Under the pieces are notes generated by a model, which made no database searches, was not told the DNA's origin, and saw only the letters and a program-made list of their open reading frames with translations. A stretch of 64,000 nt of DNA from assembly GCF_000419765.1 (NCBI RefSeq), contig NZ_ATTQ01000004.1:357818-421817 (forward strand), written 5' to 3'. Source of the DNA: Rhizobium mongolense USDA 1844. Its GTDB lineage: Bacteria > Pseudomonadota > Alphaproteobacteria > Rhizobiales > Rhizobiaceae. Below, one piece after another: positions 35,937-43,965 of this stretch. The stretch's first letter is position 1, and the number at the start of each line of letters is the position of its first letter. A program made the position numbers and the translations under genes.

Positions 35937-36623
35937 TCATACCTTGACGATGCCGAGAAGCACTGCCTTGGTGATCGCCTGGAAGCGGTTGTTTGCCCGG
36001 AACTTCAGGATGATGTCAGCTTCGAGCGCCTGTGCTTCGTCATGCTTCAGGTCAAGCGCGCGGGCGATGCGCTGCGTCGAGAAGCCTTCGGCCATCAACG
36101 AGAGGCAGCGCAGTTCCTCATCCGAAAGCGCGGATTGATCCTCGTTGTCGTTCAGGGGCGGTATCTCGCTGCTGGCGTCGGGGTCGAGTAGATCGCTGAC
36201 CTGCTGCAGCTGACGGTGTAGCGTCGACATTTCCGCCGTCAGCTCGCGCTTGCGCACGGCGAGCGCCTCCTGGAAGGTTGCCTCTGCTTCCTCCTGCGAG
36301 GTGGCACGGCGCAATTCGTCCATCAGTTCCTGAATGACCGCGATCGGCATCCCGGTCTCGCGGCAGACGTTGATGACGGCCATGCGCATCACGTCGTCCT
36401 CGCCGTAAACGCGCATCAGGCCGATACGGTTGGCTGACAGCAGTCCTTTCTCTTCGTAGAAATGCAGCGTCCTGTGCGTGACCCCGAATGCGTTCGCCAT
36501 CTCGGCGATAGGCACCGGTCCCTCAGGCAAATCCGGCGGCAGTGCGGCAGATGGCAGGAACCGGTATCTGGACCGGCGCTCCGAAGCTTTACCGGCGGCG
36601 GCACGTTTGGTACCGTCTGGCAT
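35937..36623 (-). CDS. Hybrid regulator: MerR-type N-terminus with LuxR-type C-terminal HTH
   Basis: A 228-residue protein. Residues about 35-105 are a MerR winged helix: IAEMANAFGVTHRTLHFYEE, KGLLSANRIGLMRVY and DDVMRMAVINVCRETGM. A dimerisation helix follows to about 150. The last 65 residues look like a GerE/LuxR helix-turn-helix: LSDEELRCLSLMAEGFSTQR, then IARALDLKHDEAQALEADII and FRANNRFQAITKAVLLG. Two DNA-binding units in one small protein is unusual. The start at 36623 follows a strong AGGAGGG. A 15-bp palindrome lies about 105 bp upstream. Confidence 0.85.
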   Translation of the reverse strand: MPDGTKRAAAGKASERRSRYRFLPSAALPPDLPEGPVPIAEMANAFGVTHRTLHFYEEKGLLSANRIGLMRVYGEDDVMRMAVINVCRETGMPIAVIQELMDELRRATSQEEAEATFQEALAVRKRELTAEMSTLHRQLQQVSDLLDPDASSEIPPLNDNEDQSALSDEELRCLSLMAEGFSTQRIARALDLKHDEAQALEADIILKFRANNRFQAITKAVLLGIVKV

Positions 36624-37053
36624 GAACCCTCCTGGGGCAAAGTTGCACCTCATGCGGTTTTGCCAGTTGCTTCGAAGGCGCTGCGGAGTGGTGTTTCCTC
36701 GAGGCGTGCTTGTCGTCGGGAAGAAGCAGTACGCGGCGTACTTACTCGATACTTATTCTCACGTTATGCGTGAACGGACATTTTTGTAAGTGCTAAAAAT
36801 AATCGCTTTTAAATAGGATAGCAACGCAGCGTCCGAAAACTAGATATCCAACGTAAAGGTTGGCCGAATAGAGTGCCCGCGGCGGCTGAATTTCTTGCGG
36901 CGGAACGGGAAATACTCCTGCGGTACGCCCTTTCCGACCATGCGGGCGTCCATCACAGATTTGCATGCAGCCATATGCGAATCTCGTTGGCCTCGCCTGG
37001 CCCATTGGCATAAAAAAGCAGCTCACGCTTATCGCACTGAATGGATCATCGAC
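36624..37053. other. 430-bp intergenic region between the MerR-LuxR gene and pdxJ
   Basis: This holds a palindrome (36729-36743), a smaller inverted repeat TCACG-TTATG-CGTGA (36760-36774) and a weak hairpin CCAAC-GTAAAG-GTTGG (about 36849-36864). The pdxJ frame is open from 36895, but the sequence before 37054 does not look like coding. No tRNA or mobile element was seen. Confidence 0.5.
36729..36743. promoter_or_regulatory. 15-bp palindrome AGTACGCGGCGTACT
   Basis: Perfect 7-bp arms AGTACGC/GCGTACT surround a single G. It lies upstream of the MerR-LuxR regulator gene and could be its own operator, or the operator of another regulator. Confidence 0.45.
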
Positions 37054-37806
37054 ATGCCGACGACGCTTTCCGTCAATCTCAACGCCATCGCCATGCTACG
37101 CAACAGGCGCGATCTGCCCTGGCCGAACGTCGAGGCGCTGGGGCGCATCGCCTTGCAGTCAGGGGCGAGCGGGCTGACCGTCCATCCGCGGCCGGACCAG
37201 CGGCACATCCGCTTCTCCGACCTGCCGGTGATCCGCAATCTGATCGACGACGAGTTTCCGAAGGCCGAATTCAATATCGAGGGCTATCCGACGGAGGAAT
37301 TCCTCGATCTCTGTAGAGGTGCCGCACCCGAGCAGGTGACCCTCGTGCCTGATGATCCATCGCAGGCGACCTCCGACCACGGCTGGGATTTCCGCAAGCA
37401 CCAGGCTTTCCTCACGGATGTCGTCGCAAAACTGAAGAAGATGGGAACCCGGGTTTCGCTGTTTGCCGACGGCGACGGCGATGCCGAGGCGGTGAAGATC
37501 GCCAAGGCGACGGGGGCGGACCGGATCGAGCTTTATACCGGTCCTTATGGCGGCTGCTACGATGCGCCGGAGCGGGAAGGCCCCATTCTCGAAGCGCTCG
37601 GCAAGACGGCGGACGCAGCACTCGCAATCGACCTCGGCGTCAATGCCGGCCACGACCTGACGGTCGCCAACCTGCCGCCGCTTGTGAAGCGCATCCCGAA
37701 GCTTGCGGAAGTTTCGATCGGTCACGGCCTGACGGCGGATGCACTGGAATACGGCATGGCGGAAACCGTGCGGCGGTTCTGTCGGGCGTGCGGGCAGAAG
37801 ATTTGA
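37054..37806 (+). CDS. pdxJ: Pyridoxine 5'-phosphate synthase
   Basis: A 250-residue TIM-barrel enzyme that closes the pyridoxine ring from 1-deoxyxylulose 5-phosphate and aminoacetone phosphate. It shows [54 protein letters not shown], then [15 protein letters not shown] and the late [15 protein letters not shown] with [15 protein letters not shown]. The ATG at 37054 starts the family's usual N-terminus. There is no clear ribosome site in the 15 bases upstream. Confidence 0.94.
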   Translation: MPTTLSVNLNAIAMLRNRRDLPWPNVEALGRIALQSGASGLTVHPRPDQRHIRFSDLPVIRNLIDDEFPKAEFNIEGYPTEEFLDLCRGAAPEQVTLVPDDPSQATSDHGWDFRKHQAFLTDVVAKLKKMGTRVSLFADGDGDAEAVKIAKATGADRIELYTGPYGGCYDAPEREGPILEALGKTADAALAIDLGVNAGHDLTVANLPPLVKRIPKLAEVSIGHGLTADALEYGMAETVRRFCRACGQKI

Positions 37807-37879
37807 GGGGCAGTGCTTCTTCTTTCGCAGGACGAGGGGCGCGCAATGAGGCTCCAGAGGGTCTCGACGTCTCATCACC

Positions 37880-38020
37880 CTCATCTCTGTCCTCGGCTTA
37901 AACCCGAGGATTGTCACAGAAATCCAGCCACGGGCGCGTCTTCGCCGTGAATGACTCATTTACCTTAGAGGAGCTCCTGCGCCCAACGACTTGGGCTTGC
38001 TGGATTCCTGTGACAGCACA
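37880..38020. repeat. Mosaic palindromic intergenic element
   Basis: TGTCACAGAAATCCAG (37912-37927) and CTGGATTCCTGTGACA (38000-38015) are inverted copies with one mismatch. A smaller hairpin CCTCGG-CTTAAAC-CCGAGG sits at about 37891-37909, and CCAA-CGAC-TTGG sits inside the right arm. The 344-bp gap contains no gene. This layout resembles the dispersed palindromic elements of rhizobial chromosomes; copy number cannot be tested here. Confidence 0.5.
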
Positions 38021-38150
38021 TGAATGAGAAAAGGCAGGGAAGGGCAAGGCAGCGTCGCCCTGTTTGCCGCTCCCTTGCCTGCGATTGAAGTGCGAGGAGA
38101 TGCCCGCCTCCCTCCCCATCAACTGACTTGACGAAGGCAGAAATCAAAGC

Positions 38151-39038
38151 TTACGTCAGCAGAGCCGCCTTGTTTGCAACGAAGAAGTCCTCGAGCTTCT
38201 GCGTCTGCTTGCCGGTCAGCGCCCGGAAGTCCTCTGTGAGGAGGTCGAAGTTGCCGGCGCGGATGTTGGCGTCGGCTGAGACCAGCATGTCGGCGACGAA
38301 ATCGGGAAGGCCTGCGCCGCGCATGCCCTGGCCGAGCTGCTCATCGCTGACCTTGACCGCCTGCAAGGGCTTTCCGACAGCCGCGGCGATGCCGGCGGCG
38401 ATCTCGTCGGCGGTCAGCGATTGGCTGCCCGTCAGCGTGTAGGTCGCGCTCTCGCCAGTTCCGGAGGCGAGGGCGGCGGCGATTGCCAATGCGCAGTCTT
38501 CGCGGGAGATATTGGAAACCTTGCCGTCGCCGCTCGCCGTGTACCAGCTGCCGGACTGCAGGTTATGCGGCATGCCGTGTAGATAGTTGTCGAAATACCA
38601 GGCGTTGCGGATGATCGTGTGGGGAATGCCGGCAGCCTTGATGGCGTTCTCGGTGCCGAGGTGGTCCGGCGCGAAAGTCACGAGCGACTTGTCCGGCGAG
38701 GGCATCGAGGTATAGGCGATGTGCTTCACGCCGGCTTTCGCCGCAGCCTCCACCGCGGCCCTGTGCTGCGTCAGACGCTGGCCGGGGACGGCGAGCGCGT
38801 CGGTGCTGATGATCAGCAGGCGATCGACGTCCTTGAAAGCGGCGTCGAGGCTTGCCGTATCGTCGAAGTCGGCCTTGCGGGTGGCCACGCCCTTGGCGGC
38901 GAGCGACGCGAGTTTTGCCGGGTCGCGGGTGGCGGCGATGATGCTTCGGGCCGGAACCTTGTAGGTTTCGAGCAGGTGATGAATGACGCGCCGGCCAAGC
39001 TGGCCGGCCGCGCCGGTGACGAGAATCGTTTCGCTCAT
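38151..39038 (-). CDS. NmrA-like NAD(P)H:quinone oxidoreductase (QorB/YtfG type)
   Basis: A 295-residue atypical SDR. The dinucleotide-binding start is ILVTGAAGQLGRRVIHHLLE. Later come DRLLIISTDALAVPGQRL, HIAYTSMPSPDKS and HTIIRNAWYFDNYLHGMPHN, matching the quinone reductase 2 group. It is divergent from an HxlR regulator, the same pairing as ytfG/ytfH in enterobacteria. It probably detoxifies quinones or electrophiles. Confidence 0.88.
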   Translation of the reverse strand: MSETILVTGAAGQLGRRVIHHLLETYKVPARSIIAATRDPAKLASLAAKGVATRKADFDDTASLDAAFKDVDRLLIISTDALAVPGQRLTQHRAAVEAAAKAGVKHIAYTSMPSPDKSLVTFAPDHLGTENAIKAAGIPHTIIRNAWYFDNYLHGMPHNLQSGSWYTASGDGKVSNISREDCALAIAAALASGTGESATYTLTGSQSLTADEIAAGIAAAVGKPLQAVKVSDEQLGQGMRGAGLPDFVADMLVSADANIRAGNFDLLTEDFRALTGKQTQKLEDFFVANKAALLT

Positions 39039-39128
39039 AGGTCTTCCTCTATGGTGGTCTCAAAAAGAGAGCAGCTCTAAAATAGGAATTGACTTCGAGC
39101 TGTAAAGAAGGCAGTTTTTCCGCTCTAC

Positions 39129-39144
39129 GTTACCAAAAGGGAAC
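39129..39144. promoter_or_regulatory. Candidate HxlR operator
   Basis: GTTACC and GGGAAC flank AAAA, an inverted repeat with one mismatch, in the 115-bp divergent spacer between the reductase and HxlR genes. Position and symmetry suggest the binding site of the regulator. Confidence 0.45.
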
Positions 39145-39153
39145 CATCCCGTT

Positions 39154-39570
39154 ATGAGCGCTATCGTCAATCTGAAGAGCAAGCCGGCCCCCGGCATCCG
39201 CCGGGAGATCGATCTCGGAAGTCTCGATTTCGGCAATTGTCCTGTCCGGGACATGATGCAGCAGATCGGCGGCAAGTGGTCGACGCTGCTTTTGGAAGCG
39301 CTTGCCGCGCGGCCCTACCGCTTCGGCGAGCTGCGGCGGAAGATACCGGATATCTCGCAGAGGATGCTGACGCAGACGCTGCGCGACCTGCAGCGCGAAG
39401 GCTACATCGAGCGGGAGGTGTTTCCGACGAAGCCGCCGAGCGTCGAATACCGGGTCACCGAACTCGGACGCTCGCTTTACGCCACGCTGGCGCTGCTGTT
39501 GAACTGGGCGGAAGCAAATCATGACGCCGTTCGCGACGCCCGCGCCCGCTTCGATACCGCTGAAGGTTGA
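39154..39570 (+). CDS. HxlR family transcriptional regulator
   Basis: A 138-residue winged-helix protein. It begins with [20 protein letters not shown]; the Cys-Pro at the start of the domain is the redox or electrophile-sensing Cys of this family. The recognition part is [20 protein letters not shown] and [20 protein letters not shown]. It is divergent from the quinone reductase gene and probably represses it until the Cys is modified. Confidence 0.9.
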   Translation: MSAIVNLKSKPAPGIRREIDLGSLDFGNCPVRDMMQQIGGKWSTLLLEALAARPYRFGELRRKIPDISQRMLTQTLRDLQREGYIEREVFPTKPPSVEYRVTELGRSLYATLALLLNWAEANHDAVRDARARFDTAEG

Positions 39571-39578
39571 GGCGCGGC

Positions 39579-40790
39579 TTACTTGCCGCGCCCCTCGGTG
39601 AGGAAGAGCAGGAAGGCGAAAGCCGGAAAGCAGAAGCCGATCCAGGCTGTCACCGTCCATCCACCGGCCGCATAAGCCCAGCCGCCGAGCGCCGAGCCGA
39701 GAGCGCCGCCGGCGAAGAAGGTCGCCATGTAGAGACCGTTCAGACGGCTGCGATGGTCGGCGCTGATCGCATAGATCGCGCGCTGGCCGCAGACCAGGTT
39801 GGTCGTCACGCCGAAATCCAGAAGGATCGCTGCTGCCGTGAGCAGGATGAGCGCGGTCAGTGAGCCGTCGGCGGCGAAATGGCCGATGACGAAGGCCACC
39901 ATGCCGAGCAGCATGGCAAAGGCCGAAGCGACCTGCGTCAGCCCACGATCGGCCAGGCGTCCGGCAATCGGTGAGGCGACGGCACCGGCAGCGCCGGCGA
40001 GCGCGAAGAGCGCGATACCGTTCTGGCTCAGGCCGAAAGAAGCCGGGCTTGCAAGCAAAAGCGGCGTCGTCGTCCAGAACAGGCTGAAGGCACCGAACAT
40101 GCCGGCCTGATAGAGCGCGCGCCGCTGCAGGATGCGGGAGGTCATCGCAAGGTGCAGCATCGAGGCAAGCAGTGCGCCGTAGCCGAGCTTCGTGTGCGGG
40201 ACGCGAACCGGCAGACTTGCGCGCAGGATGAGGACCAGCCCGACCGTGACGACCGCGGTGATGTAATAGACCATGTGCCACGACGAGGCTTCGGCGATGA
40301 AGCTCGCAAAGGGGCGGGCCAGCATGATGCCGCAGAGAAGGCCGCTCATGACGTTGCCGACGACACGGCCGCGCATCGCATCCGGCGCCATATGGGCGGC
40401 GAAAGGCACCAGAACCTGCACGGCGACCGAAGAGAGGCCGATACAGAGCGAGGCCAGCAGGAACAGGGCGGGCGTTGAGGAGAGCGCTGCGCCGATGAGC
40501 GCGACTGCCGATACCAGGATCAGCATCAGCACGAGGCGGCGGTTTTCGAGCAGGTCGCCGAGCGGCACGATGAGGAGCAGGCCAAGACCGTAGCCGATCT
40601 GGGTCAGCGTCACGATCAAGCCCGTGGCTGCCGGCGTGAAGCCGAGATCGGCACTGATCGGGCCGGCCAGCGGCTGGCCGTAATAGAGATTGGCGGCGAC
40701 GAGGCCGCAGGCGGCCGCGAAAAGGAATGTCATCAAAGGCGAGATCGCCCGGGGGATAGCGGTCTCGTTCGTTGCAGTTGAAATGCTCAT
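39579..40790 (-). CDS. MFS transporter
   Basis: About 403 residues with twelve membrane helices. It has LFAAACGLVAANLYYGQPLA at helix 1, the LGDLLENRRLVL loop between helices 2 and 3, and AGRLADRGLTQV as its second-half counterpart. It resembles the YdhC/Bcr-type drug or sugar exporters. The ATG at 40790 follows GGAGT; an upstream ATG lacks a site. A TetR gene lies 81 bp upstream on the same strand, so the pair is probably an efflux module. Confidence 0.88.
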   Translation of the reverse strand: MSISTATNETAIPRAISPLMTFLFAAACGLVAANLYYGQPLAGPISADLGFTPAATGLIVTLTQIGYGLGLLLIVPLGDLLENRRLVLMLILVSAVALIGAALSSTPALFLLASLCIGLSSVAVQVLVPFAAHMAPDAMRGRVVGNVMSGLLCGIMLARPFASFIAEASSWHMVYYITAVVTVGLVLILRASLPVRVPHTKLGYGALLASMLHLAMTSRILQRRALYQAGMFGAFSLFWTTTPLLLASPASFGLSQNGIALFALAGAAGAVASPIAGRLADRGLTQVASAFAMLLGMVAFVIGHFAADGSLTALILLTAAAILLDFGVTTNLVCGQRAIYAISADHRSRLNGLYMATFFAGGALGSALGGWAYAAGGWTVTAWIGFCFPAFAFLLFLTEGRGK

Positions 40791-40871
40791 GAAAAACTCC
40801 GATATGCTGATCTGGGGAGGATCGGTCTTGAAGTCGTTCTGCGCCACCCGCTTGTTGCGGGCGAAGCGCTG

Positions 40872-41489
40872 TCAGTCGAGAAGTTTTATGGCGGCGTCCG
40901 CCACGGCGGTCATGTCGTCCTCGCGGCGGCCGGTCTTGCCGGCGACGCGCATGCCCTTCGTCAGGCAGAGCAGGGCGCGGGCGGCCGTGACCGCTTCCAG
41001 CGTTTTCGGGATCGAGCCGTCGGACTGGCCGAGCCGGATGAGGTCCAGCAGCAAGTCCTCGTTGGCGGCAAAAGCAGCGGCGACGCGCTCTGCAGCTTCC
41101 TCGTCGAAGATCGCAAGCTCGTTGGCGCTTCCGACGACGAGGCAGCCCCGACGGCCGATGTCGCCGTGCGATGACGCAGCGTAAAAGCGCAGGATTTCAC
41201 GGATTTTGTCGCGGCCGGTCTCTACCCTGTCCAGGCGCTCATCAAGCAGGCCGCGGCGCACGGCGCGGTACCGGTCAAAGGCGGCAAGAAAGATGCCGCG
41301 CTTGTCCTTGAAGGCCTTGTAGACGCTGCCGGAGGTAAGCTCCATCGCGTCCGTCAATTCGCTGATCGAGGCTGCGTGGTAGCCGCGCTCGGAAAAGACG
41401 CAGAGCGCCTTGTCGAGCGCGGCGTCCATGTCGAATTCGCGTGGCCTGCCGCGGGATCGGCTTTTGTCATCGAGGGTTGCCGTCGTCAT
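40872..41489 (-). CDS. TetR family transcriptional regulator
   Basis: A 205-residue TetR protein. The helix-turn-helix is residues 22-65: ALDKALCVFSERGYHAASIS then ELTDAMELTSGSVYKAFKDK. The ligand domain follows, with GCLVVGSANELA. It is upstream of the MFS gene in the same direction, and an imperfect palindrome stands just before its start codon, so it probably represses itself and the transporter. Confidence 0.92.
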   Translation of the reverse strand: MTTATLDDKSRSRGRPREFDMDAALDKALCVFSERGYHAASISELTDAMELTSGSVYKAFKDKRGIFLAAFDRYRAVRRGLLDERLDRVETGRDKIREILRFYAASSHGDIGRRGCLVVGSANELAIFDEEAAERVAAAFAANEDLLLDLIRLGQSDGSIPKTLEAVTAARALLCLTKGMRVAGKTGRREDDMTAVADAAIKLLD

Positions 41490-41503
41490 GGCTCACCTAA
41501 TTA

Positions 41504-41519
41504 GGAAATGATCGTTTCC
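41504..41519. promoter_or_regulatory. Candidate TetR operator GGAAATGATCGTTTCC
   Basis: A 16-bp near-palindrome with GGAAA/TTTCC arms around GATC and one mismatched pair, about 15 bp before the tetR-type gene. The place is right for autorepression. Confidence 0.55.
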
Positions 41520-41550
41520 AAATCAAGCGAAACTTTTGCGACACGACAAA

Positions 41551-42468
41551 TCAGAGGTCGAGAACCCAGGTCTGGCCGTTTTCCTCCGGCCCGAACATGC
41601 GGTGTCTCTCTTCGGAGACAAGACGGAAACCGGCTTTGACATAGATGCTGCGTGCGGCGTGCAGAACTTCGTTGGTCCAGAGCGATATCTGGTGGTAATC
41701 TTTCGTCCGCGCGAAGCGAATGCACTCGTCGACCAGCGTCTTGCCGAGACCAAGACCGCGCGCGGCCTCGTCGACATAGAGGAGGCGAAGCTTGGCAACG
41801 CCGTCGCCTCCGTTCGTCACAAGGATAGACCCCACGTTGATGCCATTGCGCTCGGCGATCCAGCAATATTCCATCGCCGGATCGAAGCCCGCCAGGAACT
41901 TGCCGGCGACCTCGGCCACCAGGCCCTCGAAGCGCATGTCCCAGCCATATTCCTCGGCATAGGCCTTGCCCTGGCTCTGCACGATCCAGCCGATATCGCC
42001 GGGTCTATGTGCGCGGATGACCGGGGGGGACGGTTTGACGCCCGGGTCGAGCAGCGAGCGGATGGTCTGCATCGCCTTGACGACGCTTTGCGGCTCGCCA
42101 AGGGCAAGCGCATCGAAACGTTCGGCGATCTGCACATTCGAGCGGCGGCCGAGTTCCTGCAATTGCTCTCCTCCCTTGCCGGTGATCGTGATGATCTGGC
42201 TGCGCAGGTCGGCGGGATCGGCCTTCGTCTCGATGAGACCGTCGCTGCGGAAGCGCTTCAGAATGCGGCTGAGATAGGCGGGATCGAGATGCAGGTCGCG
42301 GACGAGCGCGACGGCGCTGATCCCGTCGTGCGAGCCGATCTCGAACAGCACCCGTGCGTCCGTCAGCGTGAAAGGCGAGTCGAGATAGGCCTTGTTCAGC
42401 ACGCCGAGGAAGTTCGTGTAAAAGCGATTGAAGTCGCGGGCGGCATCGATAAGGGAGGAATCGGGCAT
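41551..42468 (-). CDS. MarR-GNAT fusion (helix-turn-helix regulator with acetyltransferase)
   Basis: A 305-residue protein. Residues 1-145 are a MarR winged helix: PFTLTDARVLFEIGSHDGIS, HLDPAYLSRILKRF, then ADPADLRSQIITIT. Residues 150-305 are a GNAT domain with VDEAARGLGLGKTLVDECIR and YVKAGFRLVSEERHRMFG. Such fusions are common in this group; substrate and target genes are unknown. An upstream ATG at 42504 would include the palindrome, so 42468 with AGGAGA is chosen. Confidence 0.88.
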   Translation of the reverse strand: MPDSSLIDAARDFNRFYTNFLGVLNKAYLDSPFTLTDARVLFEIGSHDGISAVALVRDLHLDPAYLSRILKRFRSDGLIETKADPADLRSQIITITGKGGEQLQELGRRSNVQIAERFDALALGEPQSVVKAMQTIRSLLDPGVKPSPPVIRAHRPGDIGWIVQSQGKAYAEEYGWDMRFEGLVAEVAGKFLAGFDPAMEYCWIAERNGINVGSILVTNGGDGVAKLRLLYVDEAARGLGLGKTLVDECIRFARTKDYHQISLWTNEVLHAARSIYVKAGFRLVSEERHRMFGPEENGQTWVLDL

Positions 42469-42470
42469 GG

Positions 42471-42497
42471 ACAAAATCTCCTGATAGGAGACTTTGT
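42471..42497. promoter_or_regulatory. Inverted repeat before the MarR-GNAT gene
   Basis: ACAAAATCTCC and GGAGACTTTGT form an 11-bp inverted repeat with one mismatch, overlapping the ribosome site of the gene. A second palindromic stretch, TTGACTTAATCAA, follows at about 42510-42522. Both suit an autoregulatory MarR site. Confidence 0.45.
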
Positions 42498-42533
42498 CCT
42501 GCAATTAATTGACTTAATCAAGTAAACTGCATG

Positions 42534-43253
42534 TTATGCTGCTTCTGTTTCCTCGCTCCGTTCCTTGCCGATTGAAAAATCAACAGCCGCCTTTGCATGG
42601 ATCGCCGTGGTGTCGAAGCCGGGCAGAGGCAGCTTGCCGGGGTCCAGGATGAGGCAGATCTCGGTGCAGCCGAGAATGATGCTGTCGGCGCCTTTGGCGC
42701 GTTCGCGTTCGATGATTTCCATCAGCTTCGTCCGCGAACTGTCGAGCACCTTTCCGGCGCAAAGCTCGTTGAAGATGATGTCGTGAACGATGGTGCGGTC
42801 GGCTGCGTCCGGGACCGTCACGTTGACGCCCAGGCCTTTCATGCGGTCTGTGTAAAAGCCATGCTCCATCGTGTAGCGCGTTGCGAGTAGCAGCGGACGC
42901 TTGCGGCCGGCTGCCCTGAGCGACTTCGCCGTCTCGTCGATGATATGGATCAGCGGAACCGAGAGGCGCGACGCCACCTGCTCGGCGATCAGGTGCATGG
43001 TATTGGTGCAGATGAGAACGCAGCGGACGCCGGCGGCCTCCAGGCGAAGAGCTGCATCGCCGAGGCGTGCTGCAGCGCCGTCCCAGTCGCCGGCCTTCTG
43101 CATGGCGACGATCTCTTCGAAATTGACGGAGTGCATGACGAGTTCGGCCGATGCGAGACCGCCAAGGCGTTCGCGCACCATCTCGTTCACCAGACGATAA
43201 TAGACCGCCGAGCTTTCAAAGCTCATGCCGCCGATCAGGCCGATTGTCTGCAT
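42534..43253 (-). CDS. Aspartate/glutamate racemase family protein
   Basis: A 239-residue enzyme. It begins QTIGLIGGMSFESSAVYYRL. The two catalytic Cys are in VLICTNTMHL (near residue 83) and SIILGCTEICLIL (near 195). It fits the YgeA-like cofactor-independent Asp/Glu racemase group; the substrate could be another amino acid. It is divergent from an Lrp-type regulator gene 150 bp away, the usual control arrangement. Confidence 0.88.
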   Translation of the reverse strand: MQTIGLIGGMSFESSAVYYRLVNEMVRERLGGLASAELVMHSVNFEEIVAMQKAGDWDGAAARLGDAALRLEAAGVRCVLICTNTMHLIAEQVASRLSVPLIHIIDETAKSLRAAGRKRPLLLATRYTMEHGFYTDRMKGLGVNVTVPDAADRTIVHDIIFNELCAGKVLDSSRTKLMEIIERERAKGADSIILGCTEICLILDPGKLPLPGFDTTAIHAKAAVDFSIGKERSEETEAA

Positions 43254-43404
43254 TTCCACGCTCCTGCTTTCTGATTTCCGACGCGCAAAGGATGCCTCAA
43301 TCACTGCGCCGAATGTTTGCATTCTTTGACGTTGATTGCAGTAACGGGCTGTCAGTTTGCGCAGAATTTCGGTAATGTGCAAAAAATCGGCGTCAATTAA
43401 AGAA

Positions 43405-43875
43405 ATGGCAATGCTTGATGATCGCGATAGAAAGATTCTCGACCTGCTCCAGGCCGATGCCGGCATTTCCGTCAGCGATCTCGCCGAGCGCGTCGCGCTT
43501 TCGGTTTCGGCCTGTTCACGCCGCATCCAGCGCCTTGAGGAAAGCGGCCACATCGCGCGACGCATCGTCGTGCTGGACCGCGAAAAGATGGGCGTGCCGA
43601 CCACGGTCTTTGCGTTGATCAAGACGGCGCATCATTCCGACGAATGGATCGAGACGTTCCGCAGGGCGATCAGCGGCATTCCGGAGATCGTCGAGGCCCA
43701 TCGGCTGACTGGCAATCAGGATTACATCCTGAAGATCGTGCTGCCGCGCGTCGAACATTACGACGTCATCTACAAGCAGATCGTCCGCAAGATCGAGCTG
43801 TTCGACGTCTCGGCTTCGATTTCCATGGAGATATTGAAAAGCGGCAGCGCGATCCCGGTCGGCTATGCCGATTAA
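43405..43875 (+). CDS. Lrp/AsnC family transcriptional regulator
   Basis: A 156-residue protein. It has LDDRDRKILDLLQADAGISV, then SDLAERVALSVSACSRRIQR as helix-turn-helix, followed by LEESGHIARRIVVLD. The C-terminal RAM ligand domain has EIVEAHRLTGNQDYILKIVL. Starts at 43405 and 43411 are both possible. It is divergent from the racemase gene, which it probably controls in response to an amino acid. Confidence 0.92.
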   Translation: MAMLDDRDRKILDLLQADAGISVSDLAERVALSVSACSRRIQRLEESGHIARRIVVLDREKMGVPTTVFALIKTAHHSDEWIETFRRAISGIPEIVEAHRLTGNQDYILKIVLPRVEHYDVIYKQIVRKIELFDVSASISMEILKSGSAIPVGYAD

Positions 43876-43965
43876 GATCGCACAGCAGCTATGCCGAACC
43901 GGCCGTTGAAACCGGCCTGTAAAGGGCTGACATTTGCATCAGCACAACAGCGAAAAGGCTATGTC

